Shown piece after piece: positions 1-4,733 of a stretch of DNA of 5,557 nucleotides (within the stretch, counting starts at the first letter, position 1; each line of letters starts with the position of its first letter). The notes under the pieces are model-generated. The model searched no databases. It was not told the DNA's origin and saw nothing but the letters and a program-made list of their open reading frames with translations. The translations under genes were made by a program, and so were the position numbers. The stretch spans positions 1-5,557 of the forward strand of contig CANQOU010000084.1 in the NCBI GenBank assembly GCA_947625565.1, read 5' to 3'. Origin of the DNA: an uncultured Clostridia bacterium. GTDB lineage: Bacteria > Bacillota > Clostridia > TANB77 > CAG-508.

Positions 1-76
1 TTTTCATTATCAATGTACTAAAAAAATCTAAAATATTTTTAAAATTTATCTTGACATATTACCAGATGTCTTTCTT

Positions 77-370
77 TTATTTATTAAATTTTTTGAATAA
101 ATCTATGAGTTCGTCTACGATGTCTAAATTTCCAGCTTCTAAATCTTTTATTACACAGTTGTAAAGATGTTTTTCTAGTATATGATTTGATAAGCTTTTT
201 ACAGAATTTTCAATAGCAGATAGTTGAATTAAAATGTCATTACAATATGTGTCTTCATTAACCATTTTCTTAATTCCTTTTAGCTGACCTTCAATTCTAT
301 TTATTCTGTTATTAATAATCTTTTTTTCTTCTTCTGTCCTATGTGTTGTTTTATTACAACATTTTTCCAT
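77..370 (-). CDS. csoR: CsoR-family metal-sensing transcriptional repressor, probably Cu(I)-responsive
   Basis: This 97-residue protein is an all-helical DUF156/CsoR repressor. The family binds operator DNA as a tetramer and lets go when Cu(I) binds, switching on copper efflux genes. The DNA-contact helix RINRIEGQLKGIKKM is at about residues 22-36. The copper-site fingerprint is complete: Cys43 (in TYCNDIL), His68 and Cys72 (in HLYNC), the C-H-C pattern that separates CsoR from CstR (no His) and from RcnR or FrmR. An extra N-terminal Cys4-Cys5...His10 cluster precedes the fold, as in many clostridial homologues as I recall them. The ATG at 368-370 has a good Shine-Dalgarno (AAGGTGGTGAT, reading leftwards from 384). 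The gene has its own promoter and an overlapping operator. No copper ATPase or chaperone gene lies in the window; targets may be to the left. The family call is firm. The copper specificity is inferred from the C-H-C residues. Confidence 0.93.
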   Translation of the reverse strand: MEKCCNKTTHRTEEEKKIINNRINRIEGQLKGIKKMVNEDTYCNDILIQLSAIENSVKSLSNHILEKHLYNCVIKDLEAGNLDIVDELIDLFKKFNK

Positions 371-388
371 ATCATCACCACCTTATTT

Positions 389-417
389 ATTATATACCCT
401 TATGGGTATTTTGTAAA
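389..417 (-). promoter_or_regulatory. Sigma-70/SigA promoter of csoR
   Basis: Read on the minus strand, -35 TTTACA (412-417) and a perfect -10 TATAAT (389-394) are separated by exactly 17 bp. The predicted start is near 382, giving a leader of only about a dozen bases that is essentially the Shine-Dalgarno sequence. The promoter is nearly consensus, so repression by a protein bound in the spacer would be the natural control. Confidence 0.8.
394..409. promoter_or_regulatory. Putative CsoR operator (ATACCC-TTAT-GGGTAT)
   Basis: A perfect 6-bp inverted repeat, ATACCC/GGGTAT with a 4-bp centre, fills the csoR promoter spacer and touches the -10. CsoR operators in Bacillus-type systems are pseudo-palindromes of TACCC/GGGTA type, so this fits autorepression. 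A further half-site, gggggtat at 421-428, lies just upstream of the -35 and may extend the bound region. The repeat is seen directly; the assignment to CsoR is inferred from position and family knowledge. Confidence 0.72.
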
Positions 418-469
418 TATGGGGGTATATATTAAAATTTGTTAATATTCTTATTGTTTCACAGTTTAA

Positions 470-502
470 CTAAAAAACACATCAGCTTGATGCGTTTTTT
501 AG
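470..502 (-). terminator. Intrinsic terminator of the DUF362 gene
   Basis: A long hairpin with a 15-bp stem and a GCT/AGC loop at 485-487 begins 14 bases after the stop codon at 517. The 479/493 position is a G-U wobble only in the minus-strand RNA (A-C in the other), which favours minus-strand use. The distal arm ends in a run of U residues. It closes the 517-1398 transcript before the csoR promoter. Confidence 0.78.
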
Positions 503-516
503 TTTTAATAATATAT

Positions 517-1398
517 TTAATCTATGTTTATTAGTTCATATTCTTTTGTTCCAGTTCCTAATTCTGCTGATGCATCTATTGTATGTGTTCCATGTTTTGA
601 GTTAATCCTTTCTAATAGGTGGTCTTTTCCTGGGTCATTTGAATTTTTTACTAAGTCTATACATGCTTGGTCTATTGCAACTGGGTCTAGTGATGCTAAA
701 ATTCCTATATCTTTCATACATGGGTCTTCTGCAACTGAACAGCAATCACAGTCTACTGACATATTGCACATAATGTTAATATATGCAATATTTCCATTGA
801 AGTGTTTTACTACGGAATAGGCTGCATCTGCCATTGCTTCTAAGAATTTTATTTGGTCTGTTGTAAACATATCATCATAAGAGCCATTTTCTTGTCCTGC
901 ACAATGTATATATCTTTTTCCTTTTCCTGATGCAACTCCTATTGATAATTGTTTTAATGCTCCTCCATATCCTCCCATTGGATGTCCTTTGAAATGTGAT
1001 AGAACTAACATTGAATCATAATTTTTTAAGTTTTTTCCTACATAATTTTTTTTGATAATTTTTCCATTAGGAATTTCTAAAATATCATCTGGTCCTTCTC
1101 CATCCATAATGTCTACATTGAAATATTCAGACCATTTATGGTCTTTCATTAGTTTTATGTGTTTTTCTGTTGTATCTCTTGCTCCATCATATGCTGTATT
1201 ACATTCGACAACTGTTCCATTTATATGTTCTACTATTTCTTTTACCATTTCTGGTCTAATATAGTTCTGATTTCCTTCTTCTCCAGAATGTAGTTTTACT
1301 GCAACTTTTCCTGTTAATTGTTTTCCAAGTATTTCATACATTTTTACAATGTTTTCTGGTGTTATTTCTTTACAAAAATATACTTTTGCTTTTTCCAT
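517..1398 (-). CDS. DUF362-domain protein (COG2006-like), function unknown
   Basis: This 293-residue protein matches the short, ferredoxin-less form of the DUF362 family, often annotated as an uncharacterised Fe-S centre protein. Its role is not established. The family core is SHFKGHPMGGYGGALKQ at residues 134-150, followed by IGVASGKGKRYIH at 153-165 and the C-terminal block DIGILASLDPVAIDQAC at 230-246. There is a cysteine cluster at Cys211, 217, 219, 220 and 227, plus Cys9, 66, 166 and 246; these could hold an iron-sulphur centre, but it is not a canonical CxxCxxC ferredoxin motif. No signal peptide or membrane segment is visible, so it is probably cytoplasmic. The ATG at 1396-1398 follows GTGAGG at good spacing. 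The gene is a single unit with its own promoter (1434-1462) and terminator (470-502). The family call is strong; no function is assigned. Confidence 0.88.
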   Translation of the reverse strand: MEKAKVYFCKEITPENIVKMYEILGKQLTGKVAVKLHSGEEGNQNYIRPEMVKEIVEHINGTVVECNTAYDGARDTTEKHIKLMKDHKWSEYFNVDIMDGEGPDDILEIPNGKIIKKNYVGKNLKNYDSMLVLSHFKGHPMGGYGGALKQLSIGVASGKGKRYIHCAGQENGSYDDMFTTDQIKFLEAMADAAYSVVKHFNGNIAYINIMCNMSVDCDCCSVAEDPCMKDIGILASLDPVAIDQACIDLVKNSNDPGKDHLLERINSKHGTHTIDASAELGTGTKEYELINID

Positions 1399-1433
1399 CT
1401 TTTTTCCTCACTTTCTTTATAAACTTCAATTGG

Positions 1434-1462
1434 ATTATATCATAGTTATAATATAAATTCAA
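1434..1462 (-). promoter_or_regulatory. Extended -10 promoter of the DUF362 gene
   Basis: On the minus strand, -35 TTGAAT (1457-1462) and -10 TATAAT (1434-1439) are 17 bp apart, with a TGA just before the -10 giving the extended TGnTATAAT form. It lies downstream of the prfA terminator, so the DUF362 gene appears to be transcribed independently. The predicted start is near 1427. Confidence 0.75.
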
Positions 1463-1473
1463 ATAATTTTGTG

Positions 1474-1512
1474 AAAAAACCCTTTACTTTTATAAAAGTA
1501 AAGGGGCTTTTT
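1474..1512 (-). terminator. Intrinsic terminator of prfA
   Basis: The arms CCCTTTACTTT (1480-1490) and AAAGTAAAGGG (1495-1505) pair perfectly over 11 bp around a short ATA-rich loop. On the minus strand the hairpin starts 6 bases after the prfA stop and is followed by six U residues (complement of 1474-1479). The plus strand also carries a T-tract (1508-1513), so it could work in both directions, but only prfA is a plausible user. Confidence 0.85.
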
Positions 1513-2573
1513 TATTTTTCTTCTCCTTGTAGTCTTTCTGCTCTATCTGCTGCTATTAAATTATCTATCATTTCATCAATATCTCCATTTAGGAAGTTTT
1601 CTATTTGATATATGCTCATTCCTATTCTATGGTCTGTTATTCTTCCTTGAGGATAGTTATATGTTCTTATTTTTTCACTTCTATCTCCTGAGCCAACTTG
1701 TGATTTCCTTGCATTTGCTACTTCGCTATCTTGTTTCTCTTTTTCTATTTCATATAGTTTTGTTCTAAGCATTTTCATAGCATTATCCCTGTTTTGAAAT
1801 TGTGACCTTTCTGTTTGACATTCTACTACTATTCCAGTTGGTTCATGAATTAGTCTTACTGCTGAAGATGTTTTGTTAATATGTTGTCCTCCTGCTCCTG
1901 ATGAACGAAATACTTCCATTTTTATATCTGCTGGATTGATTTCGATTTCTACATCTTCTACAACTGGCAATACTGCTACGGTTGCTGTTGATGTATGAAT
2001 TCTTCCACTACTTTCTGTGTCTGGTACTCTTTGGACTCTGTGTACACCACTTTCGAATTTTAATCTACTATATACGCCTTTCCCCGTAACCATAAATGTA
2101 ATTTCTTTGTATCCTCCAAGTCCTGTTTCATTTTCATTTAATATTTCTAATTTCCAGTGTTTTTTCTCTGCGTACATTGTGTACATTCTAAATAATGTTC
2201 CAGCAAATAGTGCCGCTTCTTCTCCTCCTGCTCCTGCACGTATTTCACATATTATGTTTTTATCATCATCTGGGTCTTTTGGTATTAGTAATATTTTTAG
2301 TTCTTCTTCTATTTCTGGCAATTTTTCTTTTGCTTCATAGAATTCTGCTTCTGCAAGTTCCTTTAATTCTGGGTCTTGCAACATCTCTTTTGCTTCTTCC
2401 ATTGATTGTTTTACTTTTTTGTATTCTCTATATTTTAAAACTACTTCTTCTATGCTAGAATGCTCCTTCATGAATTTTTGCCATTCTGCTTGGTTGCTAA
2501 TTATTTCTGGGTCACTTATCATTTTAGTTAATTCTTCATATCGCTTCTCAACGATTTCTAATTTATCAAACAT
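1512..2573 (-). CDS. prfA: Peptide chain release factor 1 (RF1)
   Basis: This 353-residue class I release factor recognises UAA and UAG in the ribosomal A site and triggers hydrolysis of peptidyl-tRNA. The catalytic GGQ is at residues 228-230, in the stretch SSGAGGQHINKTSSAVR; Gln230 is the residue methylated by PrmC in this family. The stop-codon reading tripeptide is PDT at 184-186, in HRVQRVPDTESSGRIHTS. This matches the RF1 form PxT and not the RF2 form SPF. An N-terminal helical domain occupies about residues 1-95, and the acidic GAGGEEAALFA stretch is at 114-124. The length is near the usual 355-360, so the gene looks intact. The ATG at 2571-2573 has AAGGAG six bases upstream. The gene stands alone: the usual neighbour prmC is absent on both sides here. 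Its promoter is at 2604-2632 and its terminator at 1474-1512. Confidence 0.98.
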   Translation of the reverse strand: MFDKLEIVEKRYEELTKMISDPEIISNQAEWQKFMKEHSSIEEVVLKYREYKKVKQSMEEAKEMLQDPELKELAEAEFYEAKEKLPEIEEELKILLIPKDPDDDKNIICEIRAGAGGEEAALFAGTLFRMYTMYAEKKHWKLEILNENETGLGGYKEITFMVTGKGVYSRLKFESGVHRVQRVPDTESSGRIHTSTATVAVLPVVEDVEIEINPADIKMEVFRSSGAGGQHINKTSSAVRLIHEPTGIVVECQTERSQFQNRDNAMKMLRTKLYEIEKEKQDSEVANARKSQVGSGDRSEKIRTYNYPQGRITDHRIGMSIYQIENFLNGDIDEMIDNLIAADRAERLQGEEK

Positions 2574-2603
2574 ACAATTCTCCTTCTTTTTTATTACTGT
2601 TCT

Positions 2604-2632
2604 ATTTTACTGCATTTGCAAGGATTTGTCAA
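2604..2632 (-). promoter_or_regulatory. SigA promoter of prfA
   Basis: The minus strand shows a perfect -35 TTGACA (2627-2632), a 17-bp spacer and -10 TAAAAT (2604-2609). The predicted start near 2597 leaves a leader of about 25 bases containing AAGGAG. It lies just downstream of the decayed ABC transporter region, so prfA does not depend on transcription from there. Confidence 0.8.
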
Positions 2633-2663
2633 GAATTGTTTTGTATTTGCTACTTGGCTTACA

Positions 2664-2759
2664 TCATATTATATTTTCTATTGCTGTTAATCTTGGTAAT
2701 AAGTTATAGCTTTGAAATACTATACCTATATCTGTATTACGATATTTGTCTAAATTCAT
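2664..2759 (-). pseudogene. Internal fragment of an ABC transporter ATPase (Q-loop region)
   Basis: A 31-codon frame runs from an ATG at 2757-2759 to a TGA at 2664-2666. Its peptide includes LDKYRNTDIG, then IVFQSYNLLPRLTAIEN. This is the Q-loop segment (VFQ, then NLLP, LTA and EN) of LolD/MacB-type ATPases, which normally lies about 90 residues into a protein of about 220. There is no Walker A before it and no LSGGQ signature or Walker B after it, so it cannot be a working ATPase. The ATG overlaps the stop codon of the upstream permease fragment (ATGA), and the two are in different frames. The recognisable homology stops about 30 bp before the prfA -35 box. I read it as the remnant of a permease-ATPase operon that lost its middle. 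Confidence 0.72.
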
Positions 2760-2989
2760 TTTTTTGCGTCTTCCCCTTGAAACTCTCCAGCTAGCTTTTG
2801 CCTTTCAAATGAAATTGTTGCTATTATTTCATTTGCTTCTTTATATTTTTTTACTATTGTGTTTGCTGTGTTTCTTATTGCTAATGTTACTGTTGCACTA
2901 CATACTATAACAAGGATTATTATTCCCATTAAGATGTCCCTCCCTTTGTTTCTAATAATTGAAATAAAACTGTTTTTTAAAATATACAT
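2756..2989 (-). pseudogene. Truncated FtsX/MacB-like ABC transporter permease, N-terminus only
   Basis: Seventy-seven residues remain, starting MYILKNSFISIIRNKGRDIL and followed by one hydrophobic segment (about 18 residues, LMGIIILVIVCSATVTLA). A short extracytoplasmic stretch comes next (RNTANTIVKKYKEANEI, then ATISFERQKLAGEF). This is the typical first transmembrane helix and start of the outer domain of FtsX-like permeases, which usually run to about 400 residues or more with four helices. Everything after the first helix is missing. An ATG nine codons further upstream (3014-3016) is in frame but has no Shine-Dalgarno, whereas AAGGAAG at 2997-3003 lies seven bases before 2989, so I prefer the later start. 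The frame ends with a run of seven A residues and TGA, where the ATPase fragment begins. It may still make a single-pass peptide, but the transporter function is surely lost. Confidence 0.75.
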
Positions 2990-3092
2990 TTTCCTACTTC
3001 CTTTTCTAAATTTCATTTTTATTTATAACTTGATTTTGTGTTTTTTTGTTTATTTTTTATAGGATTTCATGTATAGAAAATAGCAAGCAAAA

Positions 3093-3128
3093 AAAGAGGT
3101 ATAGGTATAATTTTGCCTAATCCTCTTT
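3093..3128 (-). terminator. Terminator-like hairpin with 2x2 internal loop
   Basis: The arms AAAGAGG...TAGG (3093-3105) and CCTA...CCTCTTT (3116-3128) pair over 7 plus 4 bp with a 2x2 internal mismatch and a 10-base loop. Read on the minus strand it ends in CTTTTTTTG, a good U-tract. It could end the transcript of the TSCPD gene about 170 bases upstream. The plus strand downstream is also T-rich. It sits between the two parts of the decayed ABC locus. Confidence 0.6.
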
Positions 3129-3132
3129 ATTT

Positions 3133-3198
3133 TTATACTTTTATTTCGTTTTGTTTTTCTTTATACATCTTTACAATATCTTTTATACTCACTTTCAT
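3133..3198 (-). pseudogene. Possible N-terminal remnant of an ABC transporter ATPase (21 codons)
   Basis: A 21-codon frame begins MKVSIKDIVKMYKE and ends NEIKV before a TAA. The pattern I-x-[IV]-K-[ND]-[IL]-x-K-x-Y followed by a short charged turn and EIKV resembles the first beta-strands of LolD/MacB-type ATPases, which would continue with a Leu and the Walker A strand. No continuation is visible in any frame, and a terminator-like hairpin starts five bases later. The Shine-Dalgarno is weak (AAGAAGTG). The resemblance is short, and chance similarity is possible. The nearby permease and Q-loop fragments make a common origin plausible. Confidence 0.35.
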
Positions 3199-3294
3199 GT
3201 TTTTGCACTTCTTATAGTTTATTTACTGAATGATTGTAACTTTTCTGGATTGCTTTCTTTGCATAAGTATTATGCATTTTTATTTTAATTATAA

Positions 3295-3558
3295 CTATTT
3301 TTTCTTTGATTGCTCATAAGCTTCTCTTACAGCTTTTGCTAATTGGTCTGCACAAGATGTTCCTCTTCCTCCACAGTCTATTCCACCTATTTTTTCTTCT
3401 ATTTCTTCAACTGTCATTCCTTCAACTAATCGTGGTAAGGCTTGTAAGTTTCCTGGACACCCTCCTCCTAAAAATCTTACATTTGTTACTACATTTCCTT
3501 CTATGTTAAATTCTATGATTTGTGAGCATGTATTTTGAGTTTTAAATCTGTATGTCAT
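3295..3558 (-). CDS. Small 4-cysteine TSCPD-domain protein (TIGR03905-like)
   Basis: This 87-residue protein belongs to the stand-alone TSCPD family of unknown function. The domain also occurs at the C-terminus of B12-dependent ribonucleotide reductases (NrdJ). Four cysteines sit at the family positions: Cys11 (NTCSQ), Cys34 (GGGCPGN), Cys62 (DCGGRGTSC) and Cys69. The signature TSCPD reads TSCAD here, followed by QLAKA. The four-Cys layout suggests a metal or Fe-S site, but that is inference. There is no signal or membrane segment, so it is probably cytoplasmic. The ATG at 3556-3558 has a perfect AGGAGG six bases upstream, suggesting strong expression. The length is normal for the family. It is divergent from the M23 peptidase gene and has its own promoter at 3606-3634. 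The nearest candidate terminator is 3093-3128. The family call is strong; no role is assigned. Confidence 0.9.
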   Translation of the reverse strand: MTYRFKTQNTCSQIIEFNIEGNVVTNVRFLGGGCPGNLQALPRLVEGMTVEEIEEKIGGIDCGGRGTSCADQLAKAVREAYEQSKKK

Positions 3559-3605
3559 TTTATACCTCCTTTTTTACTTTTTTAGTTTTATCATTTTCTA
3601 CGAAA

Positions 3606-3634
3606 ATTATATCATAATTTATATTTTTTCACAA
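3606..3634 (-). promoter_or_regulatory. Extended -10 promoter of the TSCPD gene
   Basis: On the minus strand, -10 TATAAT (3606-3611) preceded by TGA forms an extended -10, with a weaker -35 TTGTGA (3629-3634) at a 17-bp spacing. It lies in the 100-bp divergent gap shared with the M23 gene. I could not find an equally good promoter for the plus-strand gene in the gap. Confidence 0.65.
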
Positions 3635-3644
3635 TATGTATTTG

Positions 3645-3651
3645 AAGGGGG
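3645..3651 (+). promoter_or_regulatory. Ribosome binding site fixing the GTG start of the M23 gene
   Basis: AAGGGGG lies seven bases before the GTG at 3659. The next in-frame Met codon is far downstream, past the membrane segment, so this site supports the GTG as the true start. Confidence 0.7.
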
Positions 3652-3658
3652 ATTTTTA

Positions 3659-4708
3659 GTGTTTATTCGCTCTTTTAAAATTTCTAAAAAAATTTTATTT
3701 TTTTTATGTATTTTTGTTTTCACATTTATTTGTGTTGCCACATATTTTTTAGCAAGTTCTGTTGCTCACGAATCTTCATCTGAAAAAAAAGATTTTATTA
3801 AATGGGTTGATTTTAATGTGTCTTGTAAAGCATTGCAAGATACTTCTAATTTAGATATCTCTTCTCATCAATCCAATTCTGAAGATGGAATTAAATATGA
3901 TTGGATAGAACTTCTTGCATATTTAGCTTGTAAAAATGGTGGGAATTTTAAGAATTATAAAAAATCCAATTTGGATGCTTTAGTTTCACAATTAAAAGAT
4001 GGTCAAACAATTGAAAATTTATCTTCTGATTTGAAATTTTATAATTATTATTATGAAAGCTATTCTGCTGTTTTGGGAGAATTTCTTGGTGAATATTCAG
4101 TAGAAGTTGCTAAAGAGGATGGTAGTAAAACTTTTGAGAAAAAATATGGACTTAAAGCTTTTTTACCTATTGCTAAAAATTATAGTTTTAGCCATTATGA
4201 TGATTTTGGTAATTCTAGGTCTTATGGTTTTAAAAGAACTCATTTAGGTAATGATTTAATGGGTTCTATTGGTACCCCTATTATTGCAGTAGAATCTGGT
4301 ATTGTGGAAAATCTTGGTTGGAATCAATATGGTGGTTGGCGTATTGGTATCAGAAGTTTTGATGGAAAACGCTATTACTATTATGCACATTTGAGAAAAA
4401 ATCACCCATATGCTGAAAATTTGGAACAAGGAAATGTTGTAAAAGCTGGGGATGTAATAGGGTATTTAGGAATGACAGGTTATAGTACAAAAGAAAATGT
4501 TAATAATATAAATGTTCCTCATTTACATTTTGGTATGCAATTAATCTTTGATGAATCTCAAGTTGATAGTCCTAATGAAATTTGGATTGATGTATATCAA
4601 ATCATTGAGTTTTTAAAGAAAAATCGTTCTGCTGTATATATGTCTAATTCAGAAACAAAAGATTATTCAAGAAAATTTGATTTTATGGAGAAAAGTTTGG
4701 AAGAATAG
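3659..4708 (+). CDS. Membrane-anchored M23 (LytM-type) metallopeptidase
   Basis: This 349-residue protein begins with a GTG codon. A basic N-terminus and one hydrophobic segment at about residues 11-32 form an uncleaved signal anchor or signal peptide, placing the rest outside the membrane. Residues 45-165 are a mostly helical region, including DWIELLAYLACKNGG and a Tyr-rich stretch (YNYYYESYSAVLGEF), which I recognise only as conserved with this peptidase in Clostridia. The zinc peptidase domain at about 185-320 has HLGND (His195, Asp199), YAHL (His244) and PHLH (His288, His290). His195, Asp199 and His290 are the expected zinc ligands, with His244 and His288 catalytic. All are present, so it should be active. 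Such enzymes cleave peptidoglycan peptide bridges; the exact bond here is unknown. There is no LysM or SH3 domain. Some SpoIIQ-type M23 proteins are inactive, which this is not. It is divergent from the TSCPD gene and convergent with the htrA-like gene. Confidence 0.92.
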   Translation: MFIRSFKISKKILFFLCIFVFTFICVATYFLASSVAHESSSEKKDFIKWVDFNVSCKALQDTSNLDISSHQSNSEDGIKYDWIELLAYLACKNGGNFKNYKKSNLDALVSQLKDGQTIENLSSDLKFYNYYYESYSAVLGEFLGEYSVEVAKEDGSKTFEKKYGLKAFLPIAKNYSFSHYDDFGNSRSYGFKRTHLGNDLMGSIGTPIIAVESGIVENLGWNQYGGWRIGIRSFDGKRYYYYAHLRKNHPYAENLEQGNVVKAGDVIGYLGMTGYSTKENVNNINVPHLHFGMQLIFDESQVDSPNEIWIDVYQIIEFLKKNRSAVYMSNSETKDYSRKFDFMEKSLEE

Positions 4709-4733
4709 AAAGAGCATATTATTTATGCTCTTT
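4709..4733. terminator. Shared convergent terminator
   Basis: The hairpin AAAGAGCATA (4709-4718) and TATGCTCTTT (4724-4733) has a perfect 10-bp stem and a 5-base loop. It begins on the base after the M23 stop codon. Its far arm overlaps two bases of the htrA-like stop codon (4732-4734). The plus-strand tail (ATTTTCT) is a modest U-tract and the minus-strand tail (CTATTCTT) is weaker. It probably ends both convergent genes. Confidence 0.75.

Noticed and set aside
51..70. Weak inverted repeat GACAT...ATGTC just past the csoR stop, considered as a terminator
   Set aside because: The stem is only 5 bp with an 8-base loop and little GC, and no clean U-tract follows directly on the minus strand.
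524..1264. Plus-strand open frames of 98 and 70 codons opposite the DUF362 gene
   Set aside because: Antisense shadows of a conserved coding frame with no Shine-Dalgarno and no recognisable domain.
2017..2458. Plus-strand open frames across prfA (107 and 87 codons)
   Set aside because: They are antisense to a clearly intact prfA, have Leu/Ser-rich low-complexity products caused by the reversed codon bias, and lack ribosome binding sites.
2859..3062. Plus-strand 67-codon hydrophobic frame
   Set aside because: Its hydrophobic character comes from AT-rich antisense of the permease fragment; no ribosome binding site or family resemblance.
3212..3277. 21-codon minus-strand frame starting MHNTYAKKAIQ
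   Set aside because: No Shine-Dalgarno, no recognisable homology, and the start lies within the 3260-3276 inverted repeat region; most likely a chance frame.
3559..3658. Search for a plus-strand promoter of the M23 gene in the divergent gap
   Set aside because: Candidates such as CATAAT at 3613-3618 lack a -35 at suitable spacing, so none is reported.
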